Assembly (NCBI GenBank): GCA_022264855.1
Contig: JABYQU010000074.1
Coordinates: forward strand, 1-64,000
Direction: 5' to 3'
Length of the DNA stretch: 64,000 bases
Source of the DNA: Lenzites betulinus
Taxonomy: Eukaryota; Basidiomycota; Agaricomycetes; Polyporales; Polyporaceae
The position numbers and the translations under genes are program-made. Each line of letters begins with the position of its first letter. The first letter of the stretch is position 1. Shown here piece by piece: positions 11,401-22,716 of this stretch. Under the pieces are notes generated by a model that had not been told where the DNA came from, made no database searches, and saw nothing but the letters and a program-made list of their open reading frames with translations.

Positions 11401-12452
11401 TGTCGACCTCGCAACGCGGCGCACCATGACCAAGGCGCGCGCGCTGGCTTTTGACACACACATGCACCGATATCTGCAGGGACTGCGCGACATATTCTCC
11501 CATGGTCTTGTTCCCAATCACCATCTCTCTTTGCATCTCTCTGCTTGCTTGATGATGTTCGGCCCGGTGCATGGCTGGTGGGCGTTTCCGTTCGAACACT
11601 ACAATGGACTCTTGCAAGCCTTAAACACCAACAACCTCCCCGGTGCGTATACGTTCCATGAGTAACTGCTTTGATTGCTAACTTGCGTGTGTACCAGAGG
11701 ATATTCCTCTCACCTTCATCTCAGGGTTCTACTCCGGTGTCGAGCTCCGCCACTTGATGGGCTCAATGCAGTGGCCGGAGGACGAAGGATACTCAGACAT
11801 GATGGCAGCGTACGATGTTGCCTTCCGAGACGCGACAAAGGGCACACGTGTCAGCGACGCGTTAGCGCAGGCCACGCGCGATGAAGACAATGTGTACGAC
11901 GCCAAGAAGCAAGTCCAACTCGACCGCGGACAATACGACGCCTTCATCCGTTTCATGCCTCCAAACTTTGCATCCGCATACGCGGACGACGATGAACGAC
12001 CACGAATAGCGCCCTATGTCCAACACGTTCGCAACACCCGCCAAGCGGGCCTTACTTTCTCTACTCGCACGCACGGTAAAAGGGACTCCTACGTCTTCAT
12101 CCGCGACAGTAGCAATGATGCTCTTGCACCACGTCCCGGCCAAATATCCGATCTCTTCTTGCACAAACGTCTGGAAAACGGAATCGCGGTCGTTAGCACC
12201 TTCGCGGTCATTGACCTCTTCGCCCCGCTAACTGACTCCGACCGCACACATGACCCCTTTAGGGCCTACCCTGCACTCAACACTTGGCTATGCTACAATC
12301 GCTTCAGCTGTCAAATTGTCGTCCCACTGGAAGATATTGTAGCACACTTCGCTGCGCTTGTCTATACATCTGAGGATATCGGGCAGGAGTGCATCGTGTG
12401 CCGCTCCCTCGACAGGGTAAGCGCGAACATATACTCAGTGCAAACATATTGA
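8445..12452 (+). CDS. Plavaka/Tnp2-type (CACTA-like) DNA transposase
   Basis: Exons by eye: 8445-8726, 8778-8840, 8896-8949, 9004-9354, 9420-10994, 11054-11642, 11698 to about 12418-12452. All junctions keep frame and I saw no internal stop. The N terminus has a cysteine cluster (CLCSRCKHC). Residues coded near 9740-9860 hold a second one (CCPRCFKTY...HHCNH...ECGTPLV). The core (10,000-10,800) includes FVDWFNPFGNK, IYMVCLNLPP, YLVAIIPGPKEPS, HFCSFCRLRKQ and DPMRFPVVDAMHCLFLGN, all hallmarks of fungal Plavaka/Tnp2 transposases that cut and paste DNA. The C-terminal end is uncertain: the last intron donor at about 12419 would splice into the satellite that follows. No terminal inverted repeats were located. 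The gene may still be functional, but its element ends are not visible. Confidence 0.85.
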
Positions 12453-12478
12453 TGACACCAGATAGAACTAATTAATCC

Positions 12479-13620
12479 TCCCTCGCGCCGCTCCTCCCTC
12501 CCTCGCGCCACTCATCCCTCCCTCGCGCCACTCATCCCTCCCTCGCGCCACTCATCCCTCCCTCGCGCCACTCATCCCTCCCTCCTTGCCGTCTCCCTCC
12601 GCACCTTCCCACCTCCCTCCGCGCCTCCACGCACCCTCCCTCCGTATTCTCTCCCTCGACACGCCCTCTCTCCGTGTGTCGCCTCCCTTCGTGCACTCTC
12701 CCGCGACGCCTCATCCCTACGCCACTCATCCCTACGCCACTCATCCCTACGCCACTCCTCCCTCCCTCCCTCGTGCTCCCTCCGCGCACCATCTCTCCGC
12801 GCGCCCTCCCGCCGCCGCTCCTCCCTCGTCCTCCCTCCGCTCCTCCCTCGTCCTCCCTCCGCTCCTCCCTTGTCCTCCCTCCGCTCGTCCTCCCTCCGCG
12901 CAACATCCCTCCTCCTCCCTCCCTCCGCTCGTCCTCCCTCCGCGCAACATCCCTCCTCCTCCCTCCCTCCGCTCGTCCTCCCTCCGCGCAACATCCCTCC
13001 TCCTCCCTCCCTCCCTCCTCCTCCCTCTGCGCGCCCTCCCTCCGCTCCTTCTCCCTCCTCCTCCCTCCGCTCCTCCTCCCTCCGCGCACCATGCCTCCTC
13101 CTCCCTCCCTCCGCGCACCATCCCTCCGCGCACCCTCCCTCTGTGCCTCCGCGCCTCCGCGCACCCTCCCTCCGCGCACCCTCCCTCCGCGCACCCTCCC
13201 TCTGCGCCTCCGCGCCTCCGCGCACCCTCCCTCCGTGCACCCTCCCTCTGCGCCTCCGCGCCTCCGCGCCTCCTCCCTCCTCCGTCTGTGCCTCCGCGCC
13301 TCCTCCCTCCGCGCCTCCGCGCACGCACCCTCCGCGCCACGCGCACGCACCCTCCGCACACTCTCCCGGGACATGTGCCCTTCCTCGACGCACACTCTCC
13401 CTCCGCGCTCACTCCCTCCGTGCTCGCTCTCTCCACACCTCTCGCACCCTCCGTGCTCCGCTCTGTCTCCCTCCGCGCACACCCTCGCACCCTCCATGCA
13501 CACTCCCTCCGCGCACCCTCGCACCCTCCGTGCACACTCCCTCCGCGCACTCTCGTACTCTCCCTCCGCACACGCGCACGCACGCACGCACTCTCGCACC
13601 CGTGACCCTCCGCGCACACG
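12479..13620. repeat. C-rich satellite (CCCTCCGCGC-type), with 20-bp tandem units at its left end
   Basis: About 1.1 kb in which the plus strand is almost only C, T and G in CCCTCC and CGCGCC blocks. It begins with about five near-identical copies of a 20-bp unit (CCTCGCGCCACTCATCCCTC) at 12,500-12,590, then irregular CTCCCTCCGCGC repeats. Four or more reading frames on both strands stay open for 250-360 codons simply because the repeat has no stop triplets; none is a gene. The minus strand carries many GGG/GGAGG runs that could form G-quadruplexes. Confidence 0.9.
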
Positions 13621-14729
13621 GCTCATGCCTGTCCGAGTACCCTTGCACTCGTTATTCTTTGTAATTTTGTGTCAATTTCTCGAATGGAGACAGTAATACT
13701 ATCGCTCCCATTTTTACGGGAGACAGGAATGCTATTCAGGATATGTTAGCGGTCGTTATATATACAAAATGTGACACCTTTCTCATCCCGGGAAAGGCTC
13801 GTGACATGTAAACAATCTTGTCAGTTTTTCTCACCTGAAATAGTCCCTTGAAAGGTAAGTGTTCCCTGACCTAAACACGGACGTGGCCGTTATGCTTTTC
13901 TTTGTTGATATATGCGCGGGAAATGACCGAGACAGGATACCTTTCTTGGTACATTCCAGTGCACTAAAATGTCAATAACACGCTACCCTTCCCGGTGTAC
14001 TCTCGGCCCGGAAAAGGTCATTACATTCAGGCGCGGAAAAGGCTCGAAGAACGGCCGGGAAAGGAATGTCTTTTCCTCACGGTATTTTCTCAGTCACAGC
14101 TTCAAGATAGTTTGGACTCCGCGGGATTTTCATTCCCCTCTTCCGGGACAGGATATCGTGCGCTGCCCGCCGTGATATGAGCCCTTGTATGGCCTGAGTA
14201 AGCGATGCTAACCCAACTGTACAACATACTAGGCAGTGTATAACAGCCATTGATTGGGGCGCCTATGTGTTGGTAACCCTCAGAAGCCTAGGTAGGCGGC
14301 TAATTTGTCCGGGTTTTGATGTAGGTTACCCCATCACGGCCGCCGATTTGTCTGGCAATTGGAGGTGGGTTGGTACCCGATTTTGGCCTATTTTGTCTGG
14401 AAAAAATCTAGCATAGGGGGTCCTGGCAGATCCAATTTTGTCCGGATACTGATGTGAGTTCGCCTACCATAATCGGGGGTCCTGTGCAAGGTCCGATAAC
14501 GTCTTGAGCATGCGCAACCAGATAGGACGTTCGACAGGTCGATTGGATTGGTATTGATAACAGACTAGGATAGTACATGTACATAGGGTAGTACAGTGCG
14601 TGCAGATGCTAATGCGACAAATCTAAGATGCGATAGGATACTTATACGAATGGTGGGACCATAGTGATGCAGAGCTGATGCAGAAATAAGATAGCTGGGG
14701 TCCTCCGAGAGCGAAACGATGTGACGAGT
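13621..14729. other. Non-coding stretch with GGRAAAGG motifs and degenerate TTTGTCYGG repeats
   Basis: No gene recognised. Between about 13,780 and 14,070 a short motif close to GGGAAAGG or GGAAAAGG occurs at least four times (CCCGGGAAAGGCTC, CCCGGAAAAGGTC, GCGCGGAAAAGGCTCG, GGCCGGGAAAGG). From 14,300 to 14,450 TTTGTCCGG or TTTGTCTGG recurs four times about 40-60 bp apart. The first set could be subterminal repeats of the neighbouring Plavaka element; that is inference. Confidence 0.4.
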
Positions 14730-16216
14730 TCAGAAATCTTCGTCGACCGAGCTGTTAAATGAAGTCAGTTTGCAACACCAGGCTGGCGTGAAACACGGTA
14801 CTCACAAAGTCTTGCTCGTCTTAACCTCCGAAGTGGCGCTCTGCGCAGAGGCAGTGACACCAGCTTTCGAGTAGTCCGAGACGCGCTTCTCGAAGAAGTT
14901 CGTCTTGCCCTGCAGCGAAATCATATCCATGAAATCGAAGGGGTTCGTGACGTTGTAGTGCTTCTCGCCGCCAAGGGCGACAAGAAGGCGGTCAGCGACG
15001 AACTCGATGTACTGGTTCATGAGCTTTGAGTTCATGCCGATGAGCGCAACCGGGAGCGCGTCTGAGACATACATGTAAGCAACAACGCCTGACAAAATCA
15101 AGAGAATGCATACCGGTGAGGAACTCTTGCTCGATGTCGACAGCTTCGACGATGATCTGGCGCACGAGGTCGGGGTGAGGGCGCTTCTTCAGGTGGCTGA
15201 ACAGCAGGCACGCAAAGTCGGTGTGCATGCCCTCGTCGCGCGAGATGAGCTCGTTGGAGAAGGTGAGGCCAGGCATGAGCCCGCGCTTCTTGAGCCAGAA
15301 GATGGAGGCGAACGAGCCGGAGAAGAAGATACCCTCGACGGCAGCGAAGGCGACGAGACGTTCAGCGAACACGGACTCGTCGTCCGCGATCCAGCGCAGG
15401 GCCCAATCAGCCTTCTTCTTGATGCAAGGAATGGTATCAATGGCATCGAACAGGTATTCGCGCTGCTGGGGGTCCTTGATGTATGTGTCGATGAGGAGGG
15501 AGTATGTCTCGGAGTGGATGTTCTCCATCATGATCTGGAAACCGTAGAAGCAGCGGGCCTCTGCCGCCTGGACCTCGTTGGAGAAACGCTCGACCAGGTT
15601 CTCGTTGACAATCCCGTCGGAGGCAGCGAAGAAAGCGAGGACATGCGAGATGAAGTGGCGCTCGTCATCGTTCAAGCGGTTGTGCCAGTCGTGCAGGTCC
15701 TTGGACAAGTCCATCTCCTCCGCGGTCCAGAAAGAAGCCTCGGCCTTCTTGTACATTTGCCAGATCTTGAAGAGCGTTAGACCGAGCGCAGTGGATCGTT
15801 CGAATGTACATACCTCGTGATATTGGATAGGGAAGAGGACAAATCGGCGCTTAGACTCCATCAGGAGAGGCTCCATCTCTGCGCGTTCAGAAGCAATTAG
15901 CACGCGTTGCGACGCGTTAGAACGTGTCAAAGTAACTTACTTTCAGGGAGGTCAACCTCGCCAACCCAACGGCGTTCCCTCGAAGACGAAGCAACAGGTG
16001 CCGCATCGTCAGACTCGGGAGACTCCGAACGACGAGCATCGTCAATGAGCTCGAGCTTCGTGGGGGTAGCGAGAGACATCTGCTTAAGAGCTGCAGCCGC
16101 CTAAGGAAGAACATGAGTTAAGAACAGGTGAAGCGCATCACGTCGCGTACCTTCTTGGAAGGCGTCGGGGCAGGAGAGGGAAGGGCAGACGGGGTGAATA
16201 CAACGGCGGCAGACAT
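14730..16216 (-). CDS. RNR2: Ribonucleoside-diphosphate reductase small (R2) subunit, copy A
   Basis: Six exons on the minus strand: 16151-16216, 15941-16100, 15814-15878, 15114-15765, 14806-15061, 14730-14751. They join in frame to 406 residues, the usual length. R2 holds the di-iron centre and tyrosyl radical that R1 needs to make deoxyribonucleotides. The iron ligands and radical residue are all present: Asp in [11 protein letters not shown], Glu and His in [10 protein letters not shown] with the radical Tyr in the same motif, Glu in [10 protein letters not shown], Glu and His in SRDEGMHTD. The protein ends FSVDEDF, the C-terminal tail that docks on R1; its last residues lie in a separate 22-nt exon. 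It is divergent from copy B across a 430-bp promoter with ACGCGT boxes; two more ACGCGT motifs fall in its second intron (about 15,902-15,917). Confidence 0.95.
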
Positions 16217-16646
16217 CAGGGACGATCTCGGGGACGTGCAGAGGTTCTAGTAGAATGGCTGGTGGCTCGAGGACGTCGAGGTGGTTCGAAGAGTAACCCG
16301 GAGGACTGAATGGCCTTATATATGTATCGAAAGCAAGGATTATCAACAACGGACGCCTACGCGCTGTTTGGCTCTGTTGACGCGTCAACGCGTCGCGTGA
16401 AGGTATATATTCCAGCGGGTGACCGCGACCGTGGGAACGTTCCCTCTCCCTTCGGCGCTTGGCACAACCCAGTCTGACTAAAGCCGACAAAGCCGAGCCC
16501 GAATAGGCGCCTGTGGCGCGCGACGCGTGACATACGCGTGACACACGCGACTCATTTGCGGCGCCGCCAAATTAGGCTGCTTAGCAGATCCGAGCGCGGA
16601 AGAATATAATTTACCTTACAGCAGCGCTCCTTACATCGTGAATATC
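16217..16646. promoter_or_regulatory. Shared divergent promoter of the two RNR2 genes with four MCB (ACGCGT) boxes
   Basis: ACGCGT cores lie at 16380-16385, 16388-16393, 16523-16528 and 16534-16539, with a related ACACGCGAC just after. In fungi ACGCGT is the MluI cell-cycle box bound by MBF (Mbp1/Swi6), which drives G1/S genes including RNR. One pair lies about 165 bp from the copy A start and the other about 110-120 bp from the copy B start. AT-rich TATA-like stretches occur at 16316-16325 (copy A side), 16403-16410 and 16604-16611 (copy B side). The motifs are seen directly; binding is inferred. Confidence 0.75.
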
Positions 16647-18167
16647 ATGGCCTCTTCCTCGTACGATGCACCAAGCACACCCACAACGTCAACTTCAGTG
16701 CGACAGGGCGGCCTTTCGTCATCGCCGAAAGGCAAAGCCGGCCGCAGTATTTCCCCCTGTTCGCCCAGAAGTCCTATTGCGAAACGCCGGATGTCCAAGA
16801 GCGGTTCCTCCAGCTACACAATGGAAGAGCGAATGAGTGCCTCAAGTTCAATAGAGCGTCCAATAGAACACGAAGATCCACATGAAAGATTCGTGGGGGA
16901 TGTCGACCTGCCTGAATGTGCGTCATGACGTCTGTTGCGGAAGCACCAAACTCACCGTGTCTCCAGGTGAAGAGCCTTTGCTCACTGAGACCACACGTCG
17001 CTTTGTTCTCTTCCCAATACAATATAATGAGGTACGTCGCATCATCAGCAAACTCGCGGTCTGTTAACCCTGAAACTACGCCCCAGATATGGCAGATGTA
17101 CAAGAACGCTCAAGCGTCGTTCTGGACCGCTGAGGAGCTGGACCTCTCGCACGATCTCATGGACTGGGACCTGAAGCTCAACGACAACGAGCGGCACTTC
17201 ATCTCCTACGTGCTCGCCTTCTTCGCGGCCTCCGACGGCATCGTCAACGAGAACCTCATCGAGCGGTTCTCCAACGAGGTCCAGGCCGCGGAGGCCCGCT
17301 GCTTCTACGGCTTCCAGATCATGATCGAGAACGTGCACTCGGAGACGTACTCGCTCCTCATCGACACCTACATCCGCGACCCCGCCGAGCGCGCCTTCCT
17401 CTTCGACGCCATCGACACCGTGCCGTGCATCACGAAGAAGGCGGACTGGGCCCTCCGCTGGATCGCGGACGAGCGGTCGGCCTTCGGCGAGCGCCTCGTC
17501 GCCTTCGCCGCCGTCGAGGGCATCTTCTTCTCCGGCTCGTTCGCCTCCATCTTCTGGCTCAAGAAGCGCGGGCTCATGCCCGGCCTCACCTTCTCCAACG
17601 AGCTCATCTCGCGCGACGAGGGCATGCACACGGATTTTGCGTGCCTGCTCTTCCACCACCTGCGCCGCCGCCCGCATCCGAACCGCGTGTTGCGCATCGT
17701 CATGGAGGCCGTGGAAATCGAGAAAGAGTTCCTCACCGGTACGCCCGGTATCCCCCCAAACCCCTCCTCCGTACGCGTACTGACCTACCCCCTGTCTCCT
17801 GTTCTCCTGTGAACAGAGGCACTACCCGTGTCCCTGATCGGGATGAACGCGGCGCTGATGTGTCAGTATATCGAATTCGTCGCGGACCGTCTGCTCGTAG
17901 CGCTGGGCGGCGAGAAGCACTATCGTGCGACGAACCCGTTCGACTTCATGGACATGATCTCGCTCACGGGAAAGACGAACTTCTTCGAGAAGCGTGTGTC
18001 TGAGTACTCCATGGCCGGCTTCCAGCACGGTGGGGACGGTACCGGCGGAGCCCCTGGTCAGACGCCGCACGAGGCGCAGACGGGGCGTGTATTGTGAGTA
18101 CGCTCGTATGGGTGTGTGGCGGAAGTGTGCTGACGATGTGTTTAGCACTATGGATGAAGATTTCTGA
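16647..18167 (+). CDS. RNR2: Ribonucleoside-diphosphate reductase small (R2) subunit, copy B
   Basis: Exons 16647-16917, 16967-17031, 17087-17738, 17817-18093, 18146-18167 join in frame to 428 residues. I use the ATG at 16647. All di-iron and radical residues are present ([40 protein letters not shown]) and the tail ends FTMDEDF, so it looks active. Compared with copy A, the exons of 65, 652 and 22 nt have identical lengths and phases, showing recent common origin. The differences are a long Ser/Pro-rich N terminus (about 90 residues, one exon rather than two) and a Gly-rich insert near the C terminus ([20 protein letters not shown]). The central exon is notably GC-rich at third positions relative to copy A. 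The two proteins could form homo- or heterodimers; which is the main housekeeping form cannot be told. Confidence 0.95.
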
Positions 18168-18456
18168 GCGCGCGGGTCCTGCTGCGTATATTTGCTGTAT
18201 CTTATTTTTGACTAGACCACATACCTACCCCCACTCACTTGTATAATGTTTGCACGCCTATCCTAGTTGTATCATGTAGCTCTGCAGTAATATCAGCCTC
18301 TCTTAATTCGTGTCATCGCGCGCAATGGTTCAGAAGTTTCAGCATATTCTCAACTTCATACCTCGGCCCGCCAATAACGAGTACACGGATAGAGATGTGA
18401 TAGTGAAAACATATAAGGCTACATCGAGTACAAAGCAACGCAACAAAGCTAGACGA

Positions 18457-20200
18457 CTACTTCTTGGAGATATGGACGACTGCAGACCGTCACATTCAGC
18501 ACAGAACCACGTATAGCGAAGCGAGACAACGTACCATCCTCATCCTCGAGCACATGGTCCAGACCGACCTTTTGCCCCCTCGTGTGTTTCGCACTCGCGC
18601 CCCACACGACCGCACTGCACACGCCACGCCCGTCAGCCTGCGCCTCACATCAACACGCCCAGAAGAGCAGGTCACTCACTATTTCATCTGCTTCGCGATC
18701 TCCTTGTGAATCGCGTTACAAAAGTCCTCGACCGTGCACTTCCCGCGGCGGAGCACGACCGGCTGGTCGTAGTCTGGCGCGAGCCCGCGCGGTTTCGGGT
18801 ACGCGCGCACGAGGTTGAGCGTCTGCCACATGACGTCCACGAGCTCGTCGATGTTCCACCACTCGCGCGACGAGACGGGGACGCTCATGGGGATGCGGTA
18901 CAGCAGGTCGAGCTCCTCGATCGAGATCGCGTCGATCTTGTTCAGCACCTGCGCAGCGCGGGCGCGCGGGGTTAGCACCGCCATGTCCGTTTCGTGTGGC
19001 CGAAGGGGGATACGCACGTATATTGCCGGGATGTACACTCTGTGGATGGGGCATCGACGATGAGCACTCGGAGTGTCAGGAATTGTTGTGTCACAGGTGG
19101 CTAGACGCACCTGTTACCCTCAATCACGTCCACCAGATCATCTGCGGTTGCGCCTGCCTGACGGATGGCGATGTCTGCATTGTTGATTCTGTATTCGCTG
19201 AGGACGGCCTTGATCTCATCATGATCAATGTTCGTCAGTGGGACGGTATTCGTGATCGCGATCCCGCCCTTTTCCTTCTTGCGCACGTTGATAGCGGGCG
19301 GCTTCTTGTTCAGACGAATACCGAAGCCCTCGAGCTCGGTCTCGATGAGAGCCTTGTCCCCGAGCGGCTTGAGCACGTCGAGCACGATGAAGATGAGGTT
19401 GCATGTCCGGGCGACTGCGGGTGCGGTTCGGATATGCGAGACACGGTGCTCGGAGAGAATGTGACATACCCGCAATAACTGGGATGCGGTCAGATAATTA
19501 TATCCGAAGCGGTTCAAACTGATGGGCGAGCGCACCTTGTCGGCCACGGCCTCGGCCGTCATTTGCTCCCTCGATGATACCGGCTTAGAGATGGTGAGGC
19601 TATGTACCGGGAGGGTATCTTTGGGTACGCACGTAAATCAAGGATCTGTATTGGGGCGCCGTGCACTTTAACGGTCCCGGGCACAGTGGTAAGCGTCGTG
19701 AAATCAATCTCTGACGCTTCCGAGTGTGTGCCAGTCAATTTTGACATCAGCGTGGACTGCGTGCAGCAGGGGTGAGCATTAGGACAGTCACGGAGACGAG
19801 GATGGCGGACCTTGCCCACTGAAGGGAAGCCGACGAATCCCACTGTTGCTATACCGGTTCGTGCGACGTCGAAGCCGAGGCCACCACCGCCTCCGCCGCC
19901 GCCCTGGGGCCCGAGGAGCTCGCGGCGGAGCTTCGCGAGCTTGGCCTTGAGCTGACCCAAGTGGTAGCTCGTGGCCTTATTCTTCTGCGCTGTGTTTTCG
20001 GACGGTGTTTAGAGACGCTGGGCGGGACGGAAGGGGCGCTGCGGGACATACTCCTGGCCTGCGAGACTGAGCACGGCGACTGTGTGGACGAGGGGGGAGC
20101 TTACCATCTCATCTTCGATTTCCTTGTGCGGGGAGAAGGGTTAGAACAATGGGGGGCGGGGGCGGGGGAGCGGTACCTTTATTTTCTGGACGGTGGTCAT
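18457..20200 (-). CDS. RBG1: Developmentally regulated GTP-binding protein, DRG1/RBG1 type
   Basis: Ten exons (minus strand): 20177-20200, 20105-20122, 19811-19984, 19633-19756, 19536-19583, 19111-19414, 19018-19039, 18680-18948, 18535-18614, 18457-18479. The sum is 1086 nt, 361 residues, close to the yeast and human length. It starts [15 protein letters not shown]1 is GFPSVGKS (split by an intron after the Lys), G3 is DLPGIIEGA (also split), and G4 is NKID after YVL. A C-terminal TGS-type region ([26 protein letters not shown]...[11 protein letters not shown]) ends DVVHISKK. This conserved family associates with translating ribosomes, usually with a DFRP/Tma46 partner. Exons of 18, 22 and 23 nt are unusually small. 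The simplest exon 2-3 join lacks four residues (ARTQ) that family members have before KNKAT, so a micro-exon or other splice is possible there. Confidence 0.93.
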
Positions 20201-20593
20201 TGTGGCGGGTGTGAGAGGGGATGCGGGCGCCTACCGGAAATGGCGGGGCAACAAGGCAACAGAGCGAGGACCGCGTCTGTTGCCGACCAGGCTCTCTGCC
20301 TTCTCCCTCGTTGCTTCGTCCCTCCCCCTCCCCTCCTCCCCGACGCCGTCCCCCCACCGCACACCGCCCTGTCTTGATCTCACCGCCCCCGCTCGCACAC
20401 GCCCGCGCCTACGACCACATTCATCTGCGCCCATCCTCGGCTCCCCAGGTTCGCCTCCGGTCGTTTCCCAAACCGCGCTCATTCCCCCTGCGACTTGGCT
20501 GGCACGGGCGCTGCTTCTCACATCGAGGCCGCCCCCACGTCGCAATCCACTCTTTTACACCCCCACCATCTCTACGCGAATCTGTGAGCCCTC

Positions 20594-22617
20594 ATGTGCA
20601 AGACCGCCACCTGGAAGCGTGAGGTCGTTCCCGACCACAAGGTCTGTTGCTCCCCATCCTACCTCTCCTTCTGCCGCTCATTGTCCGACACAGTTCGATT
20701 TCATCGACACGCGAGAATTCAGAGACAACACCTGCGGTGGACGCCTCAAGTGAGTCTACGTTTCCTGCTCTGATTGTACACCTGACTGACTGCGCATCCA
20801 GGTATCTTTGGCTCTATGTCGGCGTTCTCATCTCCTTCCTCGTCTACGTCTCCGATATCTTCACGGCCGTGACCATGCTCACGACAACATCATGGTCCAA
20901 CGCCATCTTCAACAGTTGTCCCAAAGACCAGTCGAACGGCTGCGTCTATGTCCCCTTCAGCATCGGCCGTTGGCTCTTCTTCGGCTGTGTCGTCTTCTCC
21001 TTCCTCCTGGTATGTCTCATTTTGGCGCCCGTAACCCTCCCGACGGCGACTGATGCCCCACAGCTCGCGTACGAAGCATACAAGGCAAAGAAGATCATCC
21101 AGAGTCGCGACATTTCGTACGCCTTCACCAATGTCATGGCTAACAAGTACTACTCACTCCGTAAGTCCGCTTAATATATCCCCTTTCATCCCGCACTGAC
21201 CTCTGTTCTAGGGTCATATGACCACTTCTGTTTCTTCAACCACATCGCCGCTTCCACAAAGCGAATGGACGACTTTGCTTTCTTCGTCTTCTTCACTTTC
21301 AAGAGTAAGTCTAACAGAGTAGTGTGAGAAACCTGTAACCCTAACACATTCACGTCAGGTTGGAAGCGGTTGCTCTTCGCCGACGGCCCGCGTCAGTCAA
21401 TCAACGCGTTGACCCTGTACGCGTTCTACCTCTCTAAGGAGGATGACGGACCGTTCTGGAAGATCAGCAAGTATTTCGACGGCGACTACCTTACCTCTGC
21501 CCTGACAGTGTCGACGGCGTTCACTGTCTTTGTCTTCGCCCTCTCCTTGCTCATGCTTATCATCGCCGGCATCTGCTACATCCCCCTACTCTGCCATATT
21601 CAAGGTAACTTGAAGGTGCGATAGTTCTTCAGATCCATGTATGGTATCACGTGCTCATCTGTACTAGGAATACTGCTGTCACAAAGTCGACAAGGTCAGC
21701 ACCTTCCCCTACGGATATTTTAGCCCTCGCTAACCCTCCCCCAGCGTATTTCAGAGATTATTAAGCGCAGGAACAAGCAGCGTCTGGCGAAGGCCACAGC
21801 CCTTGCAAAGAAGGAGGCTGCCGGCGACTACTCGCACCTTAAGAACAAGAAGGGCGAGCTCATTGCCAAGCCCCTCCCCCAACCTACGCTCCCGAACCTT
21901 TCAGTCGACGACGATACTTCCGACGCCGCGTCCATCCGCACACGCGGTCCCCCCGCCAGCACCATTGCCGGGCAGAGCGACTACTACTACGCCGACTACA
22001 AGGCGCCGGTCGATTACGGCGTCGACTATCCCCCGCTCGACTACCCCCCGATGCCCGCGTACGCGCAGCACTCAGGCTACCACCAGTACAACGGCTCGAT
22101 CGGGACGCTGCCCGAGTCCAACCAGGGCTACGACGACGAGTACGCGAGCCAGGTGCACCTCCCGTCCGCGGCTGCGCCGTTCGGCCAGGCGGACGACCAG
22201 CACTCGTCAGTGCAGCACAGCGCGTACGGCGGGTACGACTCGTACGACCCGTACCGCGCGCCCAGCGCCGCACCCGACTATCGCTCGCCCAGCGCCGCCC
22301 CGGATTACCGCTCGGGCAGCGTCGCGCCTGATTATCGGTCGGGCAGTGTCGCTCCTGACTATCGGTCGGGCAGCGTCGCTCCTGACTATCGGTCGGGCAG
22401 CGTCGCTCCTGACTACCGCTCGGGCAGCGTCGCTCCCGATTACAGATCTGGGAGCGTCGCCCCGGACTATCGGTCGGGGAGCGTGGCGCCGGACTACCGG
22501 TCGGCGAGCACCGCACCGTACGGGCAGCAGCAGCAGCAGCAGCAATACCCGAACCCGTACTCCCCGGGCCCACACCAGATGTTCCAGCCCGACCAGCACG
22601 GATATCAAGGGCAGTAC

Positions 22618-22649
<32 letters not shown>

Positions 22650-22716
22650 CGAGCGACTCAGCGGAGCCAGCGAAGGGTATGACAACTTTAGTGCCGGACA
22701 CGGTCATGCCATGTAG
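20594..22716 (+). CDS. Fungal KCH-family potassium transport membrane protein with C-terminal repeat tail
   Basis: Eight exons: 20594-20641, 20694-20749, 20802-21009, 21064-21160, 21212-21304, 21359-21615, 21668-21694, 21745-22716, in frame, 585 residues. The start MCKTATWKREVVPDHKFDF is the family signature. Membrane segments are visible at YLWLYVGVLISFLVYV, WLFFGCVVFSFLLLAY and a late pair around FTVFVFALSLLMLIIAGICYI. Conserved blocks SRDISYAFTN, YDHFCFF, KRLLFADGPRQSINALTLY and YCCHKVDKRISEI match the yeast Kch1/Prm6 family, linked to low-affinity K+ uptake in the plasma membrane and calcium signalling. The cytosolic tail (last exon) is Tyr/Pro-rich, with about ten eight-residue repeats (APDYRSGS/V) and two polyglutamine runs. 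Tail length probably varies between strains. Confidence 0.9.
22261..22509 (+). repeat. 24-bp coding minisatellite (APDYRSGSV repeats) in the KCH tail
   Basis: About ten tandem 24-nt units encode PSAAPDYRS or GSVAPDYRSGS. Third positions vary while the peptide stays almost unchanged, so the protein repeat is under selection or was homogenised some time ago. Polyglutamine CAG runs follow at 22,525-22,545 and 22,620-22,650. Confidence 0.9.

Noticed and set aside
12532..13696. Several 250-360-codon open frames on both strands
   Set aside because: They are open only because the CCCTCCGCGC repeat contains no stop triplets; frames overlap in all phases and encode low-complexity Arg/Gly or Pro/Ser strings.
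8269..14729. Terminal inverted repeats for the Plavaka element
   Set aside because: No CACTA-type inverted pair was found by eye on the two sides; the element ends remain undefined.
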